Source of the DNA: Verrucomicrobiota bacterium
GTDB lineage: Bacteria > Verrucomicrobiota > Verrucomicrobiia > Verrucomicrobiales > Akkermansiaceae
Reading direction: 5' to 3'
DNA length: 64,000 bases
Assembly: GCA_017301995.1 (NCBI GenBank)
Contig: JAFLEH010000006.1
Span: 1 to 64,000 of the forward strand
Made by a program: the position numbers and the translations under genes. The notes under the pieces were generated by a model. That model did not search any database. It was not told the DNA's origin and saw nothing but the letters and a program-made list of their open reading frames with translations. Position 1 is the first letter of the stretch. The number at the start of each line of letters is the position of its first letter. This document shows, piece by piece, positions 26,960-37,200 of the stretch.

Positions 26960-29578
26960 ATGAAACATATCATTGCAATTATACTTCTGCTCGCGGGGGC
27001 GGCCACCGCCCGCGCCGCCACCGGCCAGGATCAAGCGGCGGGCGCATTGGTCCGCCGCGTCATTCCGCAACAGGCGGACCAGTTCGTCTGCGAGATCATC
27101 CCGGCCGCCGACGGCAAGGATGTATTTGAAGTCGAATCGCTCAATGGAAAGATCGTGTTGCGGGGAAGCACCGGCGTCAGCATCGCGTCCGCGTTTAACT
27201 ACTATCTCAAGGAGTTCTGCCACTGCCAGATCTCCTGGTGCGGCGACCAACTCAATCCGCCCGCGGTTCTGCCGCCGGTTCCGGCCAAGGTCCGCGTCGT
27301 CTGCCCGCACCGCTACCGCGTCATGTTCAACTATTGCACGCTCAGCTACTCCGCTGCCTGGTGGGATTGGGAGCGATGGCAGCGCGAACTGGATTTCCTC
27401 GCCATGAACGGCATCAATACTCCGCTTGGCATGATCGGACTCGAAGGCGTTTGGTATAACACCTTGCTCAAACATGGCTTCACCGATGACGAGGCGCGTT
27501 CCTTTCTCGTCGGCCCGGGCTTCTTCGCGTGGCAATGGATGACCAATATCGAAGGCCACGGCGGCCCGCTGCCAAAACATTGGATCGACGAGCGCGTCAA
27601 GCTCGGCCAGCGGTGGATGACCCGTGCTCGCGAACTCGGCATGACTCCCATCCAACAGGGGTTCTCGGGCAATGTCCCGCGCCTCCTCAAACAGAAGCAT
27701 CCTGAGGCCGCCATCGCGCTCCAACCGTCGTGGTGCGGTTTTCACGGCTCCGCCCAACTGGATCCCACCGATCCGTTGTTCAAAACCCTCGGCCGGACCT
27801 TCATGGAGGAGAACATCAAACTCTTCGGCAACGGCCACTTGTGGGCTGCGGATCCATTCCATGAAAGCGAGCCGCCCAAGCCCGGCGCTGAATACCTCGA
27901 TGCCGTCGGCAAATCCATCCATGGCTTGATGAAAGCGGTGGACCCGCGGGCGGTCTGGGCCATGCAGGCGTGGTCGATCCGCAAGGAGATCGCCTGCGCT
28001 GTGCCGAAAGGTGAATTGTTAGTTTTGGATCTCGGCGGCGGCCGCAACGACTTCTGGGGGCATAGTTTCGTCAAAGGCCAGCTCCATAACTTCGGTGGTC
28101 GCATCAACCTGCACGGCGACCTGCGCAATGTCGCTGGAAACCCGTTCGCTGCCACCGCGAAAAACAACCCGCAATGCCTCGGCATGGGCGTGTTCCCCGA
28201 AGCCATCATGCAAAACCCGGTCTTCTATGACTGCGTTTATGACATGATCTGGCGGGACGCGCCGGCCAACATGGATGCCTGGCTCAGGGACTACGCCACC
28301 CGCCGCTACGGCGCGGCATCGGACAAGGCCGACGCAGCCTGGCAGATCCTGCTCAACGACGGACCCTACAAACGCGGCACCAGCGGCGTGGAATCCAGCT
28401 CGATGATCGCCGCCCGGCCGGCGTTGTTCGCCAAGAAGTCCGGACCCAACGACGGCTTCCGGATTCCCTATCCGCCGCTCAAGCTGCTGGAAGCGGCAAA
28501 CCTCCTGCTCGCGGATGCCGGCAAGCTCGGCGCCTCCCAGGGTTATCAATATGATGTCGCGGATCTCACCCGCCAGATTCTTTCCAACTACGCGCAGGTG
28601 CTTCATCAGGAAATCCGCCTGGCCTATCTGACCAAGGATAAGGCGGCGTTCGCCGCCAAAACCGCCGCCTTTCACCAACTGCTGGCCGATGTCGACACAC
28701 TGCTTGCCAGCCGCACGGAATTCCTGTTTGGCAAGGTGCTGGCCGATGCCCGCGCGCTCGGTGCGACACCCGCCGAGGCCGAGCAATACGCGTGGAACGC
28801 CGCCATGCAGGTCACCATTTGGGGGCCCGCCACCGACAAGGCGGGCGAGGATATCCATATCTTCGACTATTCCTGGCGCGAGTGGTCCGGCCTCATCCGG
28901 GAATACTATCTGCCCCGCTGGCGGAAGTTTCACGCCATGCTCGCCAAATCCATCGACAAGGGCGACTACCGCGATCCGGCCGAGCAGGTTTACGGGCGCG
29001 AAACGCTGCGGGCGAATCCGTTCTATTCGGAGTTGGCGGATTGGGAGATCGCCTTCACCCGCAATCCGCCGAAAACACTAAGGTCAAAACCCGTGGGTGA
29101 CTCGATCACATTGGCCAAACAATTGATCGCAAGATACCGCCCGGTTCTCGAAGCCACCTATGCTCCGGAAACACAACAGACCCTCGCGGCCGCTCTTGCC
29201 GATGCGGCATCCCCACTGCCCGCCGGAGCCATCCGGATCGGCCAATGGAAGTCGCATGAAATCACCACCGCCGGCAGGGAAATCACCCTCGATCTCACCA
29301 AAGCCATCAAGGACGACGGCGACTATGAAGTCACCTTCACCTATCAGTCCGGCGGCCAGCGGCTCGAGATCGAATGGGTCGCCCTAACCTGCAACGGCAA
29401 CGAGATCATGCGCGACACCCACGAGGCCTGGGCGGGCGAGCCGTCGAAAAACAACACCTATCAGATCAAGACCGGGCCGATGGTTTTCAACGGCAGGTAT
29501 GAAATCTGCGCGAAAGTGAAAACCGCCGGCGGGAATGATTCCAACGGCATCATCACCCTGCGGAAAACGTCCCCGTGA
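26960..29578 (+). CDS. Secreted GH89-type alpha-N-acetylglucosaminidase
   Basis: 872 residues; signal peptide MKHIIAIILLLAGAATARA. The GH89 N-terminal domain (about 25-110), TIM barrel (about 112-450; HRYRVMFNYCTLSYSAAWWD) and helical C-terminal domain (to about 740) are all present, with a short beta domain at the end. The probable catalytic pair is Glu302 in AADPFHESE and Glu414 in GVFPEAIM. It lacks the Ig-like and other extra modules of the relative at 9139. Last of the six-gene run, 17 bases after the UroD-family gene. It should cleave terminal alpha-GlcNAc outside the cytoplasm. Confidence 0.85.
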   Translation: MKHIIAIILLLAGAATARAATGQDQAAGALVRRVIPQQADQFVCEIIPAADGKDVFEVESLNGKIVLRGSTGVSIASAFNYYLKEFCHCQISWCGDQLNPPAVLPPVPAKVRVVCPHRYRVMFNYCTLSYSAAWWDWERWQRELDFLAMNGINTPLGMIGLEGVWYNTLLKHGFTDDEARSFLVGPGFFAWQWMTNIEGHGGPLPKHWIDERVKLGQRWMTRARELGMTPIQQGFSGNVPRLLKQKHPEAAIALQPSWCGFHGSAQLDPTDPLFKTLGRTFMEENIKLFGNGHLWAADPFHESEPPKPGAEYLDAVGKSIHGLMKAVDPRAVWAMQAWSIRKEIACAVPKGELLVLDLGGGRNDFWGHSFVKGQLHNFGGRINLHGDLRNVAGNPFAATAKNNPQCLGMGVFPEAIMQNPVFYDCVYDMIWRDAPANMDAWLRDYATRRYGAASDKADAAWQILLNDGPYKRGTSGVESSSMIAARPALFAKKSGPNDGFRIPYPPLKLLEAANLLLADAGKLGASQGYQYDVADLTRQILSNYAQVLHQEIRLAYLTKDKAAFAAKTAAFHQLLADVDTLLASRTEFLFGKVLADARALGATPAEAEQYAWNAAMQVTIWGPATDKAGEDIHIFDYSWREWSGLIREYYLPRWRKFHAMLAKSIDKGDYRDPAEQVYGRETLRANPFYSELADWEIAFTRNPPKTLRSKPVGDSITLAKQLIARYRPVLEATYAPETQQTLAAALADAASPLPAGAIRIGQWKSHEITTAGREITLDLTKAIKDDGDYEVTFTYQSGGQRLEIEWVALTCNGNEIMRDTHEAWAGEPSKNNTYQIKTGPMVFNGRYEICAKVKTAGGNDSNGIITLRKTSP

Positions 29579-29602
29579 ACCTCATGATCCCACGAACCCG
29601 GT

Positions 29603-30505
29603 CTATCCATCGCGAAGCGTGCCCGGAGGGACACCAAGATAGCGCCGGCAGACGGTCGAAAAATACTGGGAGCTGGAAAATCCAAGATCGAATGCCACGG
29701 TCGTGACGGACAGATCGGGATCGGCGCGCAGGCGCCGGGCCGCGTGCTCCACCTTGAGCCGCAGCCAATGGTCCTTCGGGCTGGTGCCGGTCTCCCGTTT
29801 GAAATGCACATGAAACGCGGCGGCGGACAAACCCGCGATTCGCGCCAGTTCCTCCGCGCTGGCGTTTTCCGCCGGGTTTTCCTCCATCCAGCGCAGCACC
29901 CGCCCGATGCGGATCCGGTTGGCCCGGGCGGACTGGTCCTCGTTGCGCCGGGCCAGGCCGTCGGCGGAACCGAGGACCAGGCCGGCCACCAGATTGCGGA
30001 TCGTCTCGCACGCCAGCTTCTCGTCGCGCCGGGGCCATCACTGGAAGGCGGACTCGATCATGGCCGGAGCGCTTTTCGGCATCGGGCCGACCATGGATGC
30101 GCCGGGATCGGTCAGGAGCGAGTAGATCTCGCGGATGCTTTCCGGGCTCATGCCGAGCGCCGGACCGCGCGGCAGCGGTTGGAGGTTGAGGATGATCCAG
30201 GCCATGGTGCCCTTTTGCTCGGGCCACGGACCGGTGCCATAGCGCTGGCCCGGAAGAATGCGGATCATCTCGCCGCCGCGAATCACCGTCTCGCGGCCGT
30301 CCACCACCAACTTCTGCTGGCCGGATAGCACGAACTGCAGCACCAGCCAGCGTTCATGGCATTGCTCCGCAAGAGGAGCCGACGCGTGCAGGTAGTGGAA
30401 TTTCCCGAGCGCCAGGGCGTGTTTCATCCCGATCAACCGCAAGTCCAGAATCTGTCGTTCCGGAGTGTTGACCGTATCAATCCATTTGGGCTCCTTTTGG
30501 CTCAT
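29603..30505 (-). pseudogene. AraC-family regulator with an in-frame TGA
   Basis: A single frame of 301 codons starts MSQKEPKWIDTV (ATG 30503-30505) and ends YLGVPPGTLRDG. The sensing half (LDLRLIGMKHALALGKFHYL, ILPGQRYGTGPWPEQKG) and the AraC helix-turn-helix half (AGLSAAAFHVHFKRETGTSP, FSSSQYFSTVCRRY) are both intact. A TGA stop interrupts it at 30038-30040, between SAFQ and WPRRDEK, where the paralogue at 13490 has Tyr. One nonsense change would explain this. Without readthrough only the sensing half is made. It converges on the GH89 gene and lies upstream of the divergent PEP-CTERM gene. Confidence 0.8.
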
Positions 30506-30686
30506 GCGCCGCACCGGACCTTCCGGCGGACAAAGCATAGCACACGGATCCCGGATTGTGTTCGATTTTCTATGAAAGACGAAATCAAACGCCATCGGCG
30601 GCAGGACGGTGGTAGTTTCCGGCCGTTCCGTCCATCGGCGGCTCCACATGCCATCCATCCGCATGATCACAAACCACAAGCAATCT

Positions 30687-31340
30687 ATGAAAGTCACTTC
30701 CTTCCTGCCTCTTCTCACCACGAGCGCCCTCATGATGGCGGGGACCTCCCTCGCCGCCACGGTCAGCGTCGATGTCTCCGGCGGGACCTACACCGGCACG
30801 GGCGTGCTAGACACCACCACGCACACATGGTTGTCGAAACCAACCAGCGGAAACACCTTCACCCTCGACAGCCAGACCGTTGGCATCATCTACGGCGGTT
30901 TCAGCTCGGGCAACATCGATGCCACCATTGATTTGTTTGACGACTACAAGCACAACAGTGCCGGCTCGGCCGTCGGCTTCGTGCTGACAGGTCTGGATAT
31001 GACCAAGACCTACGACATCGTGCTTTATGGCGCGCAGAACTTCGGGGGTGGACGCGGCGCCAGTTTTGATCTGGTCGAAGGAACCTACTCCGGCGCGGAT
31101 CCGCAAACCACCAGCGGCGACCAACAATCGTCATTCGTCGCCGGTGTCAACTATGTGCTGTTCAGTGGCATCGCCCCGACCAATTCCTCGGGCGACCAGC
31201 GGATCCGCTTCCTCGTCGGCAACGGACCCGACGGCATCGGGATCTTCAACGGCTTCGAGATCCGCTCAGTCCCGGAACCTGGCGCGATACTGCTCTGCGG
31301 CCTAGGTGGACTGTTCGTGCTGCGCCGCCGCCGGCCCTAA
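30687..31340 (+). CDS. PEP-CTERM protein
   Basis: 217 residues from MKVTSFLPLLTTSALMMAGT, a signal peptide; the frame is open upstream but this start is the only one giving a proper signal sequence. The middle (VDVSGGTYTGTGVLDTTTHT, GLDMTKTYDIVLYGAQNFGG, GNGPDGIGIFNGFEI) is a beta-sandwich-like module that also forms the N-terminal part of the protein at 31541. The tail SVPEPGAILLCGLGGLFVLR followed by RRRP is a standard PEP-CTERM signal. Divergent from the regulator at 29603-30505. Function unknown. Confidence 0.85.
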   Translation: MKVTSFLPLLTTSALMMAGTSLAATVSVDVSGGTYTGTGVLDTTTHTWLSKPTSGNTFTLDSQTVGIIYGGFSSGNIDATIDLFDDYKHNSAGSAVGFVLTGLDMTKTYDIVLYGAQNFGGGRGASFDLVEGTYSGADPQTTSGDQQSSFVAGVNYVLFSGIAPTNSSGDQRIRFLVGNGPDGIGIFNGFEIRSVPEPGAILLCGLGGLFVLRRRRP

Positions 31341-31342
31341 CA

Positions 31343-31417
31343 CAATTTCCGGAGTTATTGGTTTTTCTTCGGAATCCAAGGGGCCGCCGACTGGAGGGTC
31401 GGCGGCCCCGCTTTTTT
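31343..31417 (+). terminator. Double hairpin 3' element, copy 2, with T-run
   Basis: TTCCGGAG/CTTCGGAA (31347-31374) is followed by a 12-base-pair hairpin GGGGCCGCCGAC/GTCGGCGGCCCC (31380-31409) with loop TGGAGG and then GCTTTTTT. The second hairpin is a good intrinsic terminator. Close copy of 17882-17946. Confidence 0.8.
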
Positions 31418-31540
31418 GCATATTCAACATGAGTTCGCGTGTTATGTCATGGGATGACGGCACGGGCGCGTTTGTTCAATTTCCGATTGCGGAGAATATC
31501 GAACGCGGCGCGGGGGGCGGCGATGATAGGTTCCGCGCGT

Positions 31541-34135
31541 ATGAAAAACAAATTCGCATTACTCACCGCCTTGTTCGGCATCCTCCTGGCGGTTCCCGCG
31601 CACAGCGGCGTCGTGGGAGTCGATGTCAATGGGACGGCCACCTCCGCCGGAGTGCTTGATCCGTCATCGCGCACATGGAAGGCGGTCGGCACCTCGTTCG
31701 CCTTGGATAGCATGACGGTCGGCACCTCGGTTTCCGGCGGCACCTACGGCTCCTATGGCAGTCCCGGTATCCCGATCTTCGCCAACTACCTATACAGCGT
31801 AGGCGGAACCATCACCGTGACCCTAACGGGCCTTGATGATTCGCAGACCTACAACCTGGCGGTCATGATGTCTCAGGCGTTCGGCCCCCGTGGCGGCGCT
31901 GCCACCGTGACCACGGCGGGAGCCACCAATCCGCCGGCCGAGAGCACCGACCCAGCCAACCTCTCAACCTTCGCCGAAGGAAACAACTATGTGCTCTTCG
32001 AAGGTCTGACCACCGGCACCACACCCGGCCAAATCACCTTCACCGTCGCCAACGGACCCGACGGCATCGGCATTCTGAACGGATTTGAAATCCAGAACAT
32101 CGACCCGACAGCTCCCGGCATCCGGGTGCCGGATTCGGTGACCGGCTCGTGCCATGGAGAGCCGACCTCGCTCTCCGTCACGATCAACAACACCGCTGGC
32201 ATCGCCTATCATGTGACCGGCACCTCCTACTCGGGAGTGAGTGCGGCGCAATTCAGCGACACCACCACCACGCCGCTCGAGATTCCGGCAGGCGGCAGCA
32301 GTAATGTTTTTGTGGACTTCACCCCGACCACCGGCGGCACGGCAAACGCCACTCTAACGCTGACGACCGACGATCCGAGCGTTCCCAGCGTCGATGTGCC
32401 ACTATCGGTTGCCGTTCATGATCCGGAGGTGTCGGTCGCCACCAGCCTGGCCTTTGGATCCTTCATCGTCCCGCCGGGGCCCACCCCTTCAACGATCAGT
32501 GTGAACAACCTTGGTCTCACCTCGGCGCTCACGCTGAGCAACCCACAGATCACCGGGACCGGCGCGGCAGCGTTCAGCGTCACCAGCCTGCCCGCCTCCA
32601 TCGACGCTGACAGCAACGACCAGGTCGAAGTGACCTTCAATCCGGCCGGGCCGGGTGTCTATCAGGCCCAGCTTTCGCTCGACACCAACGACACCTTCAA
32701 CCCGACGGTGACGATCAACCTCAGCGGCATGGTGTATGGTGGCGGCACGCCGAAGATGCAGTGGGGTTTCGACTTCACCACCGGCACGGTCCAGTCCAAC
32801 GGAGCCACGGTGACCGACGACACGGGCAGCGGCAACTCCGGCAAGCTCCTCGCCCCCGGGAGCGGGACCGGCGGCACCTACACCTCTGACATTCCCACGG
32901 CAGGAACCGCGGTGGGCCAGGCGAAAAATGTCACCGGGGTCGGTTCGCTCGATGTCACCGGGCCGGGCGGTGTTTGCACCGGCACCGGCGCATACAGCGG
33001 TGAGTCCCTCAATGGGTTGTCGGCGGCCGCAGTCGATGCGGCTGGCGGTCTCACTTATGAAATCTGGGTCAAAAATGCCAGCTCCACCCTTCGCGGCAAT
33101 CTGATCGGCCTCGGGGCCACGCACGGCATCGGAGTCCGCCCCAATGTGGGTATCGGGTTCTACTATGGTGACAACAATGAATTCCTGGCACCCGCAACGC
33201 CGATCGACACCACCGAATGGACGCATGTCGCTGCGGTGATGGCCGTCAAGCCGGGCACTGGCGCGAAGCAATTCAGCAAGATCACGCTCTATGTGAATGG
33301 CCGCCGAGTGGCGGAAGACGCGGACGGCCGGACCTTCCCCTGGTTCCTGGAACGCGGCGCCGCCATCGGCATTCATCCCGTGCTGGGCGTCGGCGTCGAT
33401 GATGCCGAAGGCCTGCTCTACGAACCGAGGATCTCGGCCGGCACCCTCACGCCCGCCGAGTTCACGGTCGTGACTCCTCCCGCGGGAATCTTCGCGACGG
33501 ATGAAGTCGCCGGCAGCACCGACGACAGCACCGTCAGTCTAACCATCGAGGTCGAGAACACCGCCGGCAGCGGGCGCACGCTGACCGAGCCGACTTTCTC
33601 GGGTCCCGGTGCGGCGTTTTTCACGGTGGCAAACTTCCCGGCCACCCTGACTCCCGGTGAGCGGAGTTCGATTCTGGTCGATTTCGATGCCAACGCATCC
33701 GGACCAGGCATCTTCACCGCCACCATGACCATTCACTCGGACGATCCCAACCGCCCGGCATACGAGGTGACCCTGACGGTGGAGGTTATCGGCGCTTACA
33801 GCTCCTGGGCGGACCAGTGGGTCGAAGGGCAGGCGGCCAATCTCGACTTCGACAACGATGGCGTCGCCAACGGCGTCGAATACTTCATGGGCAACACCAC
33901 GCCCGGCTTCACCGCCAATCCGCCGATCAGTTCCGACCGCATGATTTCCTGGCCGAAAGGCGCGGACTACTCCGGCGCCTACGGTGCCGATTACCGCTTG
34001 GAAACTTCGGCGGATCTTGAAACGTGGACCCAGGTTCCACAGACCAATGTCAGCATCGACGCCGACAGCATCGACTACACCCTGCCACTTGACGGAACGA
34101 GGAACTTCGTCAGACTGGTGGTGACAGGGCCGTAA
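31541..34135 (+). CDS. Secreted choice-of-anchor D / LamG-like protein with conserved C-terminal module
   Basis: 864 residues from MKNKFALLTALFGILLAVPA, a signal peptide. The N-terminal module at about 20-185 is shared with the PEP-CTERM protein before it (VANGPDGIGILNGFEI). Next come two choice-of-anchor D domains (about 190-425), a LamG-like domain (about 435-650, TYEIWVKNASSTLRGNL) and another choice-of-anchor D domain (about 655-755). The last roughly 105 residues hold DFDNDGVANGVEYFMGN and end FVRLVVTGP, as in the protein at 4863-9044. No PEP-CTERM tail. Probably a cell-surface or secreted binding protein; no enzymatic motif. Confidence 0.82.
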   Translation: MKNKFALLTALFGILLAVPAHSGVVGVDVNGTATSAGVLDPSSRTWKAVGTSFALDSMTVGTSVSGGTYGSYGSPGIPIFANYLYSVGGTITVTLTGLDDSQTYNLAVMMSQAFGPRGGAATVTTAGATNPPAESTDPANLSTFAEGNNYVLFEGLTTGTTPGQITFTVANGPDGIGILNGFEIQNIDPTAPGIRVPDSVTGSCHGEPTSLSVTINNTAGIAYHVTGTSYSGVSAAQFSDTTTTPLEIPAGGSSNVFVDFTPTTGGTANATLTLTTDDPSVPSVDVPLSVAVHDPEVSVATSLAFGSFIVPPGPTPSTISVNNLGLTSALTLSNPQITGTGAAAFSVTSLPASIDADSNDQVEVTFNPAGPGVYQAQLSLDTNDTFNPTVTINLSGMVYGGGTPKMQWGFDFTTGTVQSNGATVTDDTGSGNSGKLLAPGSGTGGTYTSDIPTAGTAVGQAKNVTGVGSLDVTGPGGVCTGTGAYSGESLNGLSAAAVDAAGGLTYEIWVKNASSTLRGNLIGLGATHGIGVRPNVGIGFYYGDNNEFLAPATPIDTTEWTHVAAVMAVKPGTGAKQFSKITLYVNGRRVAEDADGRTFPWFLERGAAIGIHPVLGVGVDDAEGLLYEPRISAGTLTPAEFTVVTPPAGIFATDEVAGSTDDSTVSLTIEVENTAGSGRTLTEPTFSGPGAAFFTVANFPATLTPGERSSILVDFDANASGPGIFTATMTIHSDDPNRPAYEVTLTVEVIGAYSSWADQWVEGQAANLDFDNDGVANGVEYFMGNTTPGFTANPPISSDRMISWPKGADYSGAYGADYRLETSADLETWTQVPQTNVSIDADSIDYTLPLDGTRNFVRLVVTGP

Positions 34136-34221
34136 CTGCGCCGCACCGGATCACGCGACCGGCGGCCTCCGTGCCCGCGGTGGCCGCCCATTCGCAATCC
34201 CACCTTTCCGCCACTCTCATC

Positions 34222-37200
34222 ATGAAACAGAATTCATCCAACGCTCTCCGGATCCGGAAAGTCGGCAACTGGCGTCCCCTCCGGACGACCCTTGTCAGGC
34301 GCTGCGGTTCGCAGCGTTGGTCTGCAACCATCCGTCTATCATTGCTATCCCTGCTACTGTTCCAACCGGTCCTCGCGGGCGACCCGGCGGATCACACGCC
34401 ACGCCGCGCGGAAGCCGGGTTTCCGATGGTGGACCCGGCACTGGACGATCCGGCCAAGCCGTGGTGCTACTTCACGCATCCGACCTCGTGCATCGGCGTG
34501 CCGTGGATGCCGGGGTTGAACATCCAGATCACGCCGGAGGGCAATCTGTTCAACAACTCCGCCGAACTGGCGTTGTTCTGGGGCGCGGAACACAAGCCGC
34601 TGGCCTGCCGCCAGCGCCAGTTCCTCGACGGCTGGATTCCTGTGGTGCAGGATTCGTGGCAGGATGGCAGCCTGGCCTACGACTACGAAGTGTTCGGCGC
34701 GATCCTGGACGGCTTCGACGAAAAGAACACGCTTCAGTTCGTGGAGCTGACGGTGCGCAACGCCGGCGCGGCACCCGCTCCGGCAGAGGTCATCGGCAGC
34801 GTGCGGCATGACGGCGGCAAATACCGCGAGCGCGCGGGAGGCTTCAATCCCAAGTCGAATTACGCATTCACCGACGGATGGTTCTTCCGCGACGGCAAGG
34901 CGGTGTGCGGCTACCCGTCGGCGTTCGGCAAGCTGGAAGCCGCGTTGGGGGCGCAGTATGAAAGACCGTTCAGCGGCAAATCCGTCGGAGCTTCCGCCCG
35001 GACGGAACTCGGTCTCGCGCACTACACGCGCACGCTCGCGCCCGGCGAGGCGATGACGCTCGTCTTCAAGATGCCTCATTATCCGGTGGATCCGAAGGAC
35101 ACCGCCTATCTGGCCGCCGCCAATGCGGCCGACTACGATGTTTATCGTAACAAAACCATCGCCTTCTGGCGGAACGCGCTCGGCAAGATCAACCGCATCC
35201 ACACTCCCGGCGAGCCGCTCATCGAGCGGGCGCATCGCGCCACCGCGGTCCATGTCATGTTAGGCACGCACACCGCCGCCGAAGGGCGCACGCAAACGGA
35301 TGGCCTGCCGTATCCCGATCTGTTCACGCTGGCGCTGTTCGATTACGGGTTGCTCTACGATTCGTTCCAGTTGGACGAGTTTTGCGAGGCGAACTTTCCG
35401 CACTGCCTCAAGCGGCAGTGCGACGACGGGCTGTTCTGGGATCCGGCGGTGAGCGCGGGGCAGAAAATCCTGACTTCGCACGGCCAGATGATGGCGTTCA
35501 TGTGCAACCATGTCCTGATGGCGCGCAAGCCGGAGTTGGGTCGCCAGATTCTTCCGGGCATCACCAAGGCCGTCGAACTCATCCGCCGCGACCATGAAAC
35601 GCAGCCGCACGGACTCATGCGTCCCTCGACCGCCTTCGATGCCGAAATGATCAAGGGCCAATACACGAGCCATAACTACTTTGCTCTAACAGGCCTGCGG
35701 TCCGCCATCCGGCTCGCGCGTTTTCTCGGTGAAACGGAACGGGCGGACGCCTGGCTCAAGCTGCACAACAGCTTCGGGGCGGCGTTGCTCAAGGCCGTTC
35801 GCGAAAGCGCCGCCCCCGACGGCTATGTGCCCACCGGCCTGTATGGTTTTCTCACGGGTGAGGCCGCGCGCGGCGGTTTCGCGGAATACCGCACCGATCA
35901 GGACTGGGAAAATGTCGCGCTGTTGTGGCCCACCGAGCTGGTGGCGCCCGGCGATCCGCTCATCGCCGGCACGCTCAAGCGCCTGCATGAAACGAAATAC
36001 CGCGAAGGCATCATGACCTACCGCAACGGCCAGCACTTGCACCAGTATGTCACCACGCGTGGCAGCAACCAGCAAACCGCCAACGGCGACGCCCGCCAGG
36101 CGCTCATTGACACTTACCACGAACTGCTCCACTCCGGCAGCGCCAACGAGAGCTTCGAGAACATGATCCGCCCCTGGACCGACCGCGATGTCGAGTTCTG
36201 TCCGCCGCCGCATGTTTGGGGTTGTGCCAATACCCATACCGCCATCCGCAACCTGTTCATCCTCGAACAAGGCGGCCGCGGCGGACTGGAACCGGAGCAG
36301 CGCGACATTCTGCTCTTCAACGCCGTGTCGCCCGCGTGGTTCAAGAACGGCGAGCCGATGGGCATTGAGAAAGCGGCCACCACGTTCGGCATGGTCACCG
36401 CGCTGATGACGCCGCGCACCAGCGGCGCGGACGTGATGTTCAAAACCGATTTTCACACGCAGCCGCACAATCTGGTCGTGCGGATTCCGTATTTTGTGAA
36501 GCTCAAGTCGTTCGAGACCGACGCGAAGCAGTCGAGGCTCGACGGCGGAGTGATCCGCCTCAGTCCCGATGCGACGAAGCTGTCACTCGAATGGACGCCT
36601 GACGCGGACGCGGATAAGTCGACGTTCCAAGACATGTTGCTCGCCTACCGCCGCGAGCCCGGCTTCTGGCCCGGCAAGCGCTCCGAGATGCCCAAGCCGC
36701 CCGCAGGGTTTCTCACCGATGCCGAGAAGGCGCGTCCAACCGAGCCGCTCTCCTTCAACCTTGTCCTCGCGGCGTGGAAAGCCGAATACGCCCGCCGCTT
36801 CGCCGAGCATGTGAAAGCCGGCGGCCCGGTGAAGGCCTATTCTCCCGTGCCGCTGCAGCCCGAAGCCGAGCGCGCCGCGGTCGCCGCGAAGTTTCTGGAA
36901 GCGCGCAGCCTCACCACCGGCAAGCCCGTCACCTGTTCGCCCGGCTCGACGCATCCCGAACTGGCCAACGACGGCGAGATCGGCGACACCGACAGTTTCT
37001 GGCAATGCGAGACACCCGGCTCGTGGTGGCAGGTGGACCTCGGCGAGGTGAAGGAGATTTCCACCATCCGCGCGATTCCCTATTACGGCCGGGAGAACCG
37101 TCACTATCAATTCATCGTGAAAACTTCCGTGGACGGGCAGAGTTGGAACACATTTCTCGACATGAGCCAGAACACCAGGTTTCTTGGCGTGGCGGGCGCG

